From Alphaproteobacteria bacterium (GTDB lineage Bacteria; Pseudomonadota; Alphaproteobacteria; Rhizobiales; Hyphomicrobiaceae), in contig JAJRRE010000033.1 of the NCBI GenBank assembly GCA_024279745.1, forward strand, positions 1 through 13,294: a stretch of DNA of 13,294 bases, in the 5' to 3' direction. This document shows, in pieces, positions 6,613-13,294 of this stretch; position 1 is the first letter of the stretch; every line of letters begins with the position of its first letter. Below the pieces are notes generated by a model, which ran no database searches, was not told where the DNA came from, and saw nothing but the letters and a program-made list of their open reading frames with translations. Made by a program: the position numbers and the translations under genes.

Positions 6613-8664
6613 TTATGCTCGCGCCTCATGGGCTGCAAGCACCATCAGCAATGCGCCGTCTGCAACCTGATCGCCTTCTGCAATATCAAGCTCCACAATG
6701 TCGCCGTCCAATGGCGCACGCAGCGTATGCTCCATTTTCATGGCCTCAATCACGACCAGTGCCGCGCCGATTTTTACCGTTTCGCCGCGCTCAACAAACA
6801 ATCGCTTAACCAGCCCGGGCAGCGGCGCTGTGATGCGCCCGTCGCCGCTATTGCTTTCGCCTGTCTCGTTCAGCGGATCGGTGTGATGAAAAACATGGAC
6901 CGCGCCATCAAGAACGACAGTTATCGCACTGTGCGCTGCCGCCACAAGTACCGACACAATCCTACCTCCCAAGTCTAGCCGGTAAGAGCGACGTGCATGA
7001 TCGGCTTTCAGACACGATACCACAATTGTGCCCTCCGGCGTGGCGACGTCAAATTTCTGGCCTGGTAATATACTGACGGCGACGGCAAGTTCTGCGCCTT
7101 GCCAAAGTAGCGCCGTGCGCGCGGGCTCGGCTTGCCACTGCGCCCACCCAAGCAAATCCTGCCAGGGATCACCGCCCTCCCGCGCCTGCGCTGCTGCCCC
7201 GTCCGCAATTTGCGTTTGTGCAACCCGGCCCAACAGGTCCAGCGCCGCCAAAGCTGCAATGGCGATGGTCTCGTCGCCGGGTGCCGCCGCCTCAGTCAGG
7301 CTTTCATAGTTGCGCTCGATCAAGCCGGTATCGACGTCGCCGCGAACAAAGTCCTCATGGCGCGTTAAGGCCAAAAGAAAGCTCGCATTGGTGACACAGC
7401 CGACCGCAACCGTATGCTCAAGAGCGTTTGACATTTTGTTCAGCGCAATTTCGCGGCTTCCCCCATGGGTAATCAGCTTGGCAATCATCGGATCATAATG
7501 AGGCGTAATCTCATCGCCCTGACGCACACCGGCATCAATGCGCGCCAAATTATATGGCAGATGTAAATGTTCGAGACGGCCAATTGCCGGCATGAAATCT
7601 TTGCTGGCATCTTCCGCATAAAGCCGCGCTTCAAACGCATGACCTTTGATGCGCAACTGATCCTGGGTTAGCGGTAACGGCTCGCCGCTGGCCACGCGCA
7701 ATTGCCACTCCACCAGATCCTGGCCGGTTATCGCTTCGGTAACGGGATGCTCGACCTGCAAACGTGTATTCATTTCCATGAACCAGAAGCCGTCGGGTTG
7801 CAGATTGCCATCACCGTCGCCTGCCCCATTGGCAATGAACTCCACGGTTCCGGCGCCAACATAGCCAACAGCGCGCGCAGCTTGCACGGCAGCATTGCAA
7901 ATGACTTCGCGAACCTCGGCGCTCATCCCCGGCGCCGGCGCTTCTTCAATGACTTTTTGATGGCGGCGCTGCAAGGAACAGTCGCGCTCAAACAAATGTA
8001 CGATGTTGCCGAGCGTGTCGCCAAAGATCTGCACCTCGATATGGCGCGGCGTGCCGACATAATTCTCGATCAGGACATGGTCATCGCCAAAACTTGCGGC
8101 GGCTTCGCGGCGCGCTGATTGTAACGCGGCCAGAAACTCACCGGCTTCATGCACGAGCCGCATTCCTTTGCCGCCGCCGCCCGCGCGCGCCTTGATCAAA
8201 ACCGGAAAACCAATTTCCTTAGCTTGAGCGGCCAGGAACTCGTCGCCCTGCTCCCCCCCGTGATAGCCCGGCACCACCGGCACACCAGCCTGCGCCATCA
8301 AGGTTTTGGCGGCGTCTTTCAGCCCCATGGCGCGCATGGCGGCGGCGGGCGGGCCAATGAATGTCAACCCCGCCTTAACGCAGGCTTCTACAAAATCGGC
8401 GTTCTCCGACAAGAAACCATAGCCGGGATGGATGGCTTCTACGCCCGCCAGTTTTGCCGCCTTGATGATTTTGTCGGAGCGCAAATAACTGTCCGATGCG
8501 CTGGCACCGCCGATGCGGTAGGCTTCATCAGCACAAGTAACATGCAACGCGCCCGCATCAACATCGGAATAAACCGCGACGCAGCGCACGCCCAGCCGCC
8601 GCGCCGTGCGCATAATCCGAACGGCGATCTCGCCGCGATTTGCGATCAGAATTGAGTTAAACAT
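6613..8664 (-). CDS. liuD: 3-methylcrotonyl-CoA carboxylase alpha subunit (biotin carboxylase plus biotin carrier)
   Basis: Carboxylates its own biotin with ATP and bicarbonate, for transfer by the beta subunit to 3-methylcrotonyl-CoA. The ATG at 8664 (683 residues) gives the family start MFNSILIANRGEIAVR; a TTG at 8706 would only add 14 unlikely residues. The biotin carboxylase core shows HPGYGFLSEN, the ATP-grasp glycine loop GGGGKGMR at 162-169 and EMNTRLQVEHPVTE from 297. A short Gly/Asp-rich insert lies just before the last motif. The middle BT-type region is followed by the C-terminal biotinyl domain, with the biotin-accepting lysine K643 in EAMKMEH. This domain order fits methylcrotonyl-, propionyl- or geranyl-CoA carboxylases; the neighbours decide for leucine. 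It follows the beta gene after 110 nt, the longest gap in the operon. Confidence 0.95.
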   Translation of the reverse strand: MFNSILIANRGEIAVRIMRTARRLGVRCVAVYSDVDAGALHVTCADEAYRIGGASASDSYLRSDKIIKAAKLAGVEAIHPGYGFLSENADFVEACVKAGLTFIGPPAAAMRAMGLKDAAKTLMAQAGVPVVPGYHGGEQGDEFLAAQAKEIGFPVLIKARAGGGGKGMRLVHEAGEFLAALQSARREAAASFGDDHVLIENYVGTPRHIEVQIFGDTLGNIVHLFERDCSLQRRHQKVIEEAPAPGMSAEVREVICNAAVQAARAVGYVGAGTVEFIANGAGDGDGNLQPDGFWFMEMNTRLQVEHPVTEAITGQDLVEWQLRVASGEPLPLTQDQLRIKGHAFEARLYAEDASKDFMPAIGRLEHLHLPYNLARIDAGVRQGDEITPHYDPMIAKLITHGGSREIALNKMSNALEHTVAVGCVTNASFLLALTRHEDFVRGDVDTGLIERNYESLTEAAAPGDETIAIAALAALDLLGRVAQTQIADGAAAQAREGGDPWQDLLGWAQWQAEPARTALLWQGAELAVAVSILPGQKFDVATPEGTIVVSCLKADHARRSYRLDLGGRIVSVLVAAAHSAITVVLDGAVHVFHHTDPLNETGESNSGDGRITAPLPGLVKRLFVERGETVKIGAALVVIEAMKMEHTLRAPLDGDIVELDIAEGDQVADGALLMVLAAHEARA

Positions 8665-8774
8665 CGCCTTCAACGCTTTCTTGTTGTGGTTACCATAGCA
8701 CCGCAACCGCTATTGCAGCAGGACTGCACGCCGCCGCTGATCCGCCCGCCCCAGGGTAATTGCTACACCGGAGC
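8665..8774 (-). other. 110-nt intra-operon leader before liuD
   Basis: All other junctions in this operon overlap or lie within 22 nt, so this gap stands out. It holds a perfect short inverted repeat, TGCAG / CTGCA around five bases, at 8714-8728. No T-run follows the hairpin, and no ORF of note was seen. Whether it is a processing site, a weak internal promoter or neutral spacer cannot be told from sequence. Confidence 0.35.
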
Positions 8775-10394
8775 CTACATTCGAAACACACCGAAAGTTG
8801 TGTCGGCAATGGCCGCATTGAGTGCGGCGCCAAGCGACAACCCCAACACATCGCGGGTTTTTGCCGGGTCTATAATACCGTCGTCCCATAGCCGTGCTGA
8901 GGCATAAAGCGGATGGCCCTGGCGCTCAAACTGATCGATAATGGGCTGCTTGAACTGAGCTTCATCGTCGGCGTTCCACGCCTTGCCACGGCGCGCCATG
9001 GCCTCGCCCTTCAGTGTTGCCATAACACCGGCCGCCTGCGCCCCGCCCATCACTGAAATACGGCTGTTGGGCCAGGTCCACAAAAATCGTGGATCATAAG
9101 CGCGCCCGCACATGCCGTAATTTCCCGCGCCGAAGCTGCCACCAATGATCATGGTAATCTTCGGCACCTGCGCATTGGCAACGGCCATCACCAGCTTGGC
9201 GCCGTCCTTGGCAATGCCGCCGACCTCATACTTCTCGCCAACCATGAAGCCGGTGATATTTTGCAAGAACACCAGCGGGATTTTGCGCCGGCAGCACAGC
9301 TCAACGAAATGCGTACCCTTCAGCGCGCTTTGCGAAAACAGGATGCCGTTATTGGCGATAATGCCAACGGGCATTCCGTGAATACGGGCGAAGCCGCAAA
9401 CCAGCGTTGGGCCGTAGCGCGCCTTGAACTCATCGAACCGCGAGCCGTCGACAATGCGCGCCAAAACCTCGCGCACATCAAAGGGCGTACTTAGATCGAC
9501 TGGTATAATCCCGGCAATTTCTTCTGGATCATAAAGCGGCGCCTCAGGCGCTTGCAGCTCTATACCCGCTTGACCGATCGCCGCCGCGTTCAGATTAGCA
9601 ATGGCCCGGCGCGCCAACGCCAATGCGTGAGTATCATCGCGCGCCAAATGATCGGCCACACCCGATAATCTTGTGTGCACATCGCCGCCGCCCAGAGCCT
9701 CCGCACTGACCTGTTCTCCCGTCGCGGCTTTCACCAGAGGAGGCCCGGCCAGAAAAATAGTACCCTGTTCGTTGACGATAATGGTTTCGTCGGACATGGC
9801 CGGAACATAGGCGCCGCCAGCCGTGCACGAGCCCATGACCACGCCGATTTGCGCGATGCCATTGGCCGACATATTTGCCTGATTAAAAAAGATGCGGCCA
9901 AAATGGTCCCGGTCGGGGAAGACCTCGTCCTGATTAGGCAGATTGGCGCCGCCAGAATCCACCAGATAGACGCAAGGCAAATGGTTCTGCGCGGCGATCT
10001 CCTGCGCGCGCAAATGCTTCTTGACGGACAGCGGATAATAGGTGCCGCCCTTTACCGTGGCGTCATTGCACACCACCATGCAGGTCCGCCCTTCGATGCG
10101 CCCGACCCCGGTAATGATCCCCGCTGAAGGTGAGGCGCCGCCGTAAAGATCATGCGCGGCGAATAGCCCAACCTCAAGGAACGGCGCGCCGGGATCGAGC
10201 AGCTTGCCAATGCGCGCGCGCGGAAGCAGTTTTCCGCGTGCTTCGTGGCGCTCCTTTGAGGCTTCACTGCCGCCGGCCATAGCGTTTCGCGCCGCCTGCG
10301 CGACCTCATCCAGCGCTGTGGCCATTGCGCGTTTATTGGCCTTGAAGTCAGGGCTGCGTGGGGAAATAGATGAGGTTAAAACGCGCCCTGTCAT
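8775..10394 (-). CDS. liuB: 3-methylcrotonyl-CoA carboxylase beta subunit (carboxyltransferase)
   Basis: Transfers the carboxyl group from biotin to 3-methylcrotonyl-CoA, giving 3-methylglutaconyl-CoA; works in a complex with the alpha subunit. At 539 residues it has the usual length. Two crotonase-like carboxyltransferase halves are visible: the N-terminal half holds DSGGANLPNQDEVFPDR (146-162) and GSCTAGGAYVPAMSDE (188-203), with FLAGPPLVKAATGE just after. The C-terminal half holds NGILFSQSALKGTHF, FLQNITGFMVG and GGSFGAGNYGMCGRAYDPRFL with WPNSRISVMGGAQAAGV. These forms are those of methylcrotonyl-CoA rather than propionyl-CoA carboxylases. The ATG at 10394 overlaps the dehydrogenase stop as ATGA, so the two are translationally coupled. 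Confidence 0.96.
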   Translation of the reverse strand: MTGRVLTSSISPRSPDFKANKRAMATALDEVAQAARNAMAGGSEASKERHEARGKLLPRARIGKLLDPGAPFLEVGLFAAHDLYGGASPSAGIITGVGRIEGRTCMVVCNDATVKGGTYYPLSVKKHLRAQEIAAQNHLPCVYLVDSGGANLPNQDEVFPDRDHFGRIFFNQANMSANGIAQIGVVMGSCTAGGAYVPAMSDETIIVNEQGTIFLAGPPLVKAATGEQVSAEALGGGDVHTRLSGVADHLARDDTHALALARRAIANLNAAAIGQAGIELQAPEAPLYDPEEIAGIIPVDLSTPFDVREVLARIVDGSRFDEFKARYGPTLVCGFARIHGMPVGIIANNGILFSQSALKGTHFVELCCRRKIPLVFLQNITGFMVGEKYEVGGIAKDGAKLVMAVANAQVPKITMIIGGSFGAGNYGMCGRAYDPRFLWTWPNSRISVMGGAQAAGVMATLKGEAMARRGKAWNADDEAQFKQPIIDQFERQGHPLYASARLWDDGIIDPAKTRDVLGLSLGAALNAAIADTTFGVFRM

Positions 10395-11554
10395 GCGCTT
10401 TCCTTAAACAGTTCGCGGCCGATTAATATGCGCCTGATTTCAGATGTCCCGGCGCCAATTTCATACAGCTTGGCATCGCGCAACAAACGGCCTGTCGGAT
10501 AGTCATTGATGTAGCCATTGCCGCCGAGCGCCTGAATGGCTTCCAGCGCGCACCATGTCGCCTTCTCAGCCGAGTATAAAATACAGCCGGCGGAATCCTT
10601 GCGTGTGGTCTCGCCGCGATCGCAGGCCGCCGCCACCGCGTAAACATAAGCCCGGCACGCATTAAGCCCGGCATACATATCGGCGATCTTGCCCTGCATG
10701 AGTTGAAACTCGCCAATGGCGCGGCCAAATTGTTTGCGCTCATGAATATAAGGAATAACCACATCCATGCAGGCGGCCATGATGCCAAGCGGGCCGCCCG
10801 ACAATACTACGCGCTCATAATCCAAGCCCGACATCAATACGCGGACGCCGCCGCCCTCTTCCCCCAGAATATTTTCATAGGGCACTTCGCAATCTTCAAA
10901 CACCAGCTCGCAGGTGTTCGAGCCGCGCATTCCAAGTTTGTCCAGCTTCTGCGCCGTGGAAAAACCTTTCATGTCGCGTTCAACCAAAAAGGCCGTTATG
11001 CCGCGCGATCCGGCATCCATGTCGGTCTTGGCATAAACAATCAGCGTGCTGGCGTCGGGGCCATTGGTGATCCACATTTTATTACCGTTGAGAACAAACC
11101 GGTCATTGCGCTTGTCGGCGCGCAATTGCATCGAAACAACGTCAGACCCGGCGCCCGGCTCAGACATCGCAAGGGAGCCAATATGCTCGCCGGAGCATAA
11201 TTTAGGCAGATATCTCGCCTTCTGCTCATCGCTGCCGTTGCGCACGATCTGATTGATACATAAATTAGAATGGGCGCCGTAACTCAATCCGATTGATGCA
11301 GATGCGCGGCTGATTTCTTCCATCACAATGACATGAGCCAGATAGCCCAGACCGCTACCACCAACTTCTGGATCGGCGGTTATGCCATGCAGGCCGAGCG
11401 CGCCCAGCTGCGGCCAAAGATCAATCGCAAATTCATTGCTGGCGTCGATTTGCGCCGCGCGCGGTGCCAGTTTGTCCTGCGCCCAGCGCTGCACCAGATC
11501 ACGCAAGGCATCAATATCCTCGCCCAGACCGAAATTCATTTGGCCGTTGAACAT
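10391..11554 (-). CDS. liuA: isovaleryl-CoA dehydrogenase
   Basis: FAD enzyme that oxidises isovaleryl-CoA to 3-methylcrotonyl-CoA and hands electrons to electron-transfer flavoprotein; also called ivd. The ATG at 11554 has AGGAG ten bases upstream and gives MFNGQMNFGLGEDIDALRD, a 387-residue protein of normal family length; the frame stays open further upstream, but that part does not look like protein. The acyl-CoA dehydrogenase fold shows AMSEPGAGSDV and KMWITNGPDA in the middle beta domain. The catalytic base is E247 in SGLDYERVVLSGGPLG, placed as in isovaleryl-CoA dehydrogenases (human E254) and unlike the short-chain enzymes, whose base lies near the C-terminus. IQALGGNGYINDYP and the end motif EIGAGTSEIRR are also present. 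First gene of the operon; overlaps liuB by four bases. Confidence 0.96.
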   Translation of the reverse strand: MFNGQMNFGLGEDIDALRDLVQRWAQDKLAPRAAQIDASNEFAIDLWPQLGALGLHGITADPEVGGSGLGYLAHVIVMEEISRASASIGLSYGAHSNLCINQIVRNGSDEQKARYLPKLCSGEHIGSLAMSEPGAGSDVVSMQLRADKRNDRFVLNGNKMWITNGPDASTLIVYAKTDMDAGSRGITAFLVERDMKGFSTAQKLDKLGMRGSNTCELVFEDCEVPYENILGEEGGGVRVLMSGLDYERVVLSGGPLGIMAACMDVVIPYIHERKQFGRAIGEFQLMQGKIADMYAGLNACRAYVYAVAAACDRGETTRKDSAGCILYSAEKATWCALEAIQALGGNGYINDYPTGRLLRDAKLYEIGAGTSEIRRILIGRELFKESA

Positions 11555-11693
11555 ACCCGCGCGACTCCTATTTTTTTTCGACTCAGTTTTCGGTATTTGC
11601 CTCGAAATTGCCTTGCGATCCGATGGCTGTAGTGCAGGACAGGACAGCTCAACCCCACACTGCGCTTGACTTACCCATGATAAAGTCTTCTTC

Positions 11694-11705
11694 AGGTTAA
11701 AACCT
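11694..11705. promoter_or_regulatory. short dyad upstream of liuA, possible operator
   Basis: Two 5-bp arms AGGTT and AACCT flank a two-base centre, about 140 bp upstream of the liuA start. The loop is too small for an RNA hairpin, so a protein-binding site is more likely. No regulator gene in the window points to it; low confidence. Confidence 0.25.
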
Positions 11706-11864
11706 AACAAAAACTCATCGCTTTTTCGGGGGTACGTCCAGAAAGGCGCAAGTTCGCCGATCTAAAACCAGTATCTGATCATGAAAAACCAGACCCGCCC
11801 CCGCCTCACGAACTGGCAACAGAGCAGAAACTGGCTGATATATGTTGGACGGACGCGACGGTAG

Positions 11865-11948
11865 CGATAGGACCAGTCGCTATCGAGAGGAGCGACAAGA
11901 AACATATCGCTTCACAGCGACAGGAAACATTGCCGCTTCACAGCGACG
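11865..11948 (-). repeat. tandem repeat of about 25 bp forming a hairpin array
   Basis: On the minus strand the unit GTCGCTGTGAAGCG plus a spacer containing ATGTTTC occurs twice in tandem (plus-strand unit boundaries 11891-11915 and 11916-11941, with a partial third beginning at 11942). Each forms a 6-bp stem with a GTGA loop, of GNRA type: 11932-11947 and 11906-11921. A third hairpin uses the same 5' arm, GTCGCT, with AGCGAC around nine bases at 11876-11896. CGATAG/CTATCG (11865-11870 with 11880-11885) offers a competing pairing. It starts about 60 nt past the response regulator stop. Confidence 0.75.
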
Positions 11949-12005
11949 GGGTACCCTGATCGTTTTCAAGAGCCGAGATTAAAGGTGAAGATCGTGGCCG
12001 CAGCT

Positions 12006-12494
12006 TCAAAGGTCGATATCAAGGCCGGCAATTCGCAGCAGGATTTCTCCGACACTCATCGAGTTCATATCGTCTTTATGCAAAACATCAAACGCACCGG
12101 CCTGCACCAGCGTCCGCCGCTTTGATTGCGATACCATCCCGCTAACCACCACGATGGGCCCTTGATAGCCGACCTCACGCAAAAACGGGAAAACTTTGGC
12201 AGCGTCATTCAACGGCGGCAATATATGATCAAGAAAGATAACATTCGGCAAACCTTCCTTGAGATGGTCCATTGCGCGCCCCATCGACGAAACGAGTTGC
12301 ACATCAATGTCATAACCAAGCCAGCTATGCAGCACACCGCGCAGGACCGCCGCGTCGGAATTACTATCGTCGATAATCAGGAATTTTGTCCAGTCAGGTA
12401 TTTTCTCGCGATGACGATCCAGCTCATTCTTAGCCGCCACAAAATCTGAACCGGATTGAAAACGTGCTAGCTCAAGCTCTATAGACGGTAGCAT
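12006..12494 (-). CDS. stand-alone receiver-domain response regulator
   Basis: A 162-residue protein with one CheY-like receiver domain and no output domain. The ATG at 12494 has AGGGG six bases upstream. Residues 1-35 are a charged, probably helical N-terminal extension not found in minimal CheY proteins. The receiver begins with FLIIDDSNSD, with the acidic pair D42/D43; the phosphoacceptor is D89 in VIFLDHILPP, the switch Ser is S118 in VVVSGM and the conserved lysine is K140 in VLHKDD. All phosphorylation residues are therefore present. It would pass phosphate or act by protein contact; no histidine kinase or target is encoded nearby, so the pathway is unknown. Same strand as the liu operon, but 451 nt away; no evident functional link. 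Confidence 0.88.
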   Translation of the reverse strand: MLPSIELELARFQSGSDFVAAKNELDRHREKIPDWTKFLIIDDSNSDAAVLRGVLHSWLGYDIDVQLVSSMGRAMDHLKEGLPNVIFLDHILPPLNDAAKVFPFLREVGYQGPIVVVSGMVSQSKRRTLVQAGAFDVLHKDDMNSMSVGEILLRIAGLDIDL

Positions 12495-12739
12495 TCACAG
12501 CCCCTTTGCGATCGGCAATATTCTGAATTGAGTGTAGTGATGGATGTATCTGCGAACGCATAGACGGAAGAAACTCGAAAACAAGACCAAACGACAAAAA
12601 CCTGAACTGAAGCGAAGAAAACTGGAGTTTTCACAGTAAACCCAACACATTGCCAACGCAGGTGCACACAGCAATTCGATTCAATTTATACTATACAGCA
12701 ATACACCTTCACGAATTACCTATGATCAAGTTCATGGAC

Positions 12740-12757
12740 CTTGCGTTTTCACGCAAG
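12740..12757 (-). other. perfect hairpin with GAAA tetraloop
   Basis: Read on the minus strand, CTTGCGT and ACGCAAG form a perfect 7-bp stem closed by a GAAA loop, a stable GNRA tetraloop. On the plus strand the loop is TTTC, so the RNA form favours the minus strand. No T-run follows, so it is not an intrinsic terminator. It lies about 245 nt upstream of the response regulator start. Confidence 0.45.
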
Positions 12758-12864
12758 AATTATGCTCCAAATTCGAAAAACTGTATCTCTAATTAGCGGC
12801 AACCTAACGCAACATATTCTATCTAAAAATGCAGCTTATTGCCGCAGACGGACCGTTTACCAAC

Positions 12865-12903
12865 AAAATAACGCCCGACCAGAAGCTGATCGAGCGTTAT
12901 TTT
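12865..12903. terminator. bidirectional intrinsic terminator
   Basis: AAAATAACGC (12865-12874) and GCGTTATTTT (12894-12903) are a perfect 10-bp inverted repeat. CGA/TCG and AG/CT pairs extend the stem through small bulges. On both strands the A-rich and T-rich arm ends give the usual A-stem-T layout. On the minus strand it begins 27 nt after the stop codon of the gene ending at 12931, which it most likely terminates. Confidence 0.85.
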
Positions 12904-12930
12904 AGATTATTTCGCCAGGAATTTGTCGGA

Positions 12931-13294
12931 TTAGAACCGCAACGTCATATCACGATGGTAGGATCTGCATGCGGCGATTTTTAACGCGCGCTCGCGGCTC
13001 AAACGGGGCTGCAACCTGAGGCCAATCGTATCGCGAATGGCTTCTTCATAGCGCATCAGCCCCGGTAGCAATTCGCTTTGCGCACGGCGCCGCCATGTCA
13101 TTTCTTTTTCAAAAGACGCAATTGCCGACGCCAGCGCTTTCAGGGCTTTTGGTTTATCGGGCGTGCGCTTACGCAGAGCGCGCCGGGTGTTGCGAAGATG
13201 ACGGGAAATTCCACGACTGCCGGAAATCTTGTTCATTTTTATCGACAGTGCCTTGACCACCAGCTCGGCCTTTTTGGCCTCCAGATTATTGACC
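12931..13294 (-). CDS. unrecognised basic protein, C-terminal part (cut by window edge)
   Basis: The frame is open from the right edge to the TAA at 12933-12931, about 120 residues. A GTG at 13260 and an ATG at 13236 lie inside it, but the frame upstream (VNNLEAKKAEL) reads like protein, so this is probably the C-terminal end of a longer gene. It is very rich in Lys and Arg (RHLRNTRRALRKRTPDKPKA) and mostly helix-forming, with no signal peptide or membrane segment visible. Such a basic, helical tail could bind nucleic acid or acidic partners, but no family was recognised. A strong terminator lies just past the stop, supporting it as a real gene end. Confidence 0.55.
   Translation of the reverse strand, partial: VNNLEAKKAELVVKALSIKMNKISGSRGISRHLRNTRRALRKRTPDKPKALKALASAIASFEKEMTWRRRAQSELLPGLMRYEEAIRDTIGLRLQPRLSRERALKIAACRSYHRDMTLRF

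Larger units (their letters stand above)
11555..12005. other. 451-nt region upstream of the liu operon and downstream of the response regulator gene
   Basis: No credible gene is seen here. On the minus strand this must hold the liu promoter, unless the operon is read through from further upstream. A dyad AGGTT-AA-AACCT lies at 11694-11705; next to it, reading toward liuA, are TTGTTA and a TTTATC-like box about 20 bp apart. This spacing would suit a MerR-type activator such as LiuR, but the match is weak. The part from 11865 to 11948 contains a cluster of related hairpins, listed separately. Confidence 0.4.
12495..12930. other. AT-rich 436-nt intergenic region
   Basis: Distinctly richer in A and T than the flanking genes, with no convincing gene. 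It holds a TATACTATA box around 12687-12695, a perfect GNRA-loop hairpin at 12740-12757 and a strong terminator at 12865-12903. Reading toward the response regulator gene, TTGATC and TGTATT separated by 18 bp near 12730-12700 are a weak promoter candidate that would give a 5' leader of about 200 nt. Confidence 0.4.

Noticed and set aside
5787..6809. Long plus-strand open frame of 340 codons
   Set aside because: It lies antisense to liuE and the end of liuD, resembles no family, and is rich in His/Arg/Gln as expected from reverse reading of coding DNA.
7702..8655. Two plus-strand open frames antisense to liuD
   Set aside because: The minus strand here encodes unmistakable biotin carboxylase motifs; the plus frames have no recognisable protein or ribosome sites.
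9675..10127. Plus-strand open frame of 150 codons inside liuB
   Set aside because: Antisense shadow of the carboxyltransferase core.
11865..11948. CRISPR array
   Set aside because: Only two full units with nearly no unique spacers; the unit is a hairpin repeat rather than repeat-spacer structure.
12479..12667. Minus-strand 62-codon open frame upstream of the response regulator
   Set aside because: Overlaps the regulator start out of frame, lies in AT-rich spacer, and has a Phe/Val/Cys-rich composition with no start signal.

Overview
The window reads as ordinary chromosome from an alphaproteobacterium, judged from the protein families, the moderately GC-rich coding sequence and the gene neighbourhoods. 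No insertion sequence, prophage, CRISPR array, tRNA or rRNA was seen. The exact lineage cannot be fixed from this stretch alone.

Left end (1-1662, minus strand): a one-carbon/serine pair. The N-terminus of an FAD-dependent sarcosine/dimethylglycine dehydrogenase-like oxidoreductase runs off the left edge. It is preceded in the same transcript by sdaA, a one-chain iron-sulfur L-serine ammonia-lyase. Together they would suit demethylation of methylated glycines followed by glycine to serine to pyruvate.

1950-4775 (plus strand): two SAM-dependent methyltransferases of unknown substrate. One is a large protein with an N-terminal TPR-like region; the other is a compact 286-residue enzyme. They converge on the next operon across a short spacer that holds three 17-bp tandem repeats able to form a strong GC hairpin.

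4888-11554 (minus strand): a complete leucine/isovalerate catabolic (liu) operon in the order isovaleryl-CoA dehydrogenase, methylcrotonyl-CoA carboxylase beta, carboxylase alpha, HMG-CoA lyase, methylglutaconyl-CoA hydratase. Isovaleryl-CoA becomes 3-methylcrotonyl-CoA, then 3-methylglutaconyl-CoA, then HMG-CoA, then acetyl-CoA plus acetoacetate. Two junctions are 4-nt stop/start overlaps. The hydratase gene is last although its reaction comes third. No liu regulator lies in the window.

Right end (11555-13294, minus strand): a 451-nt spacer with a small array of related hairpins, a stand-alone receiver-domain response regulator, an AT-rich 436-nt spacer with a GNRA-type hairpin and a strong bidirectional terminator, and the C-terminal part of an unrecognised, very basic protein that runs off the right edge.

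I found no convincing new multi-gene system. The best leads are the hairpin array at 11865-11948, the conserved-Asp-to-Glu change in HMG-CoA lyase, and the tandem-repeat spacer at 4787-4837.
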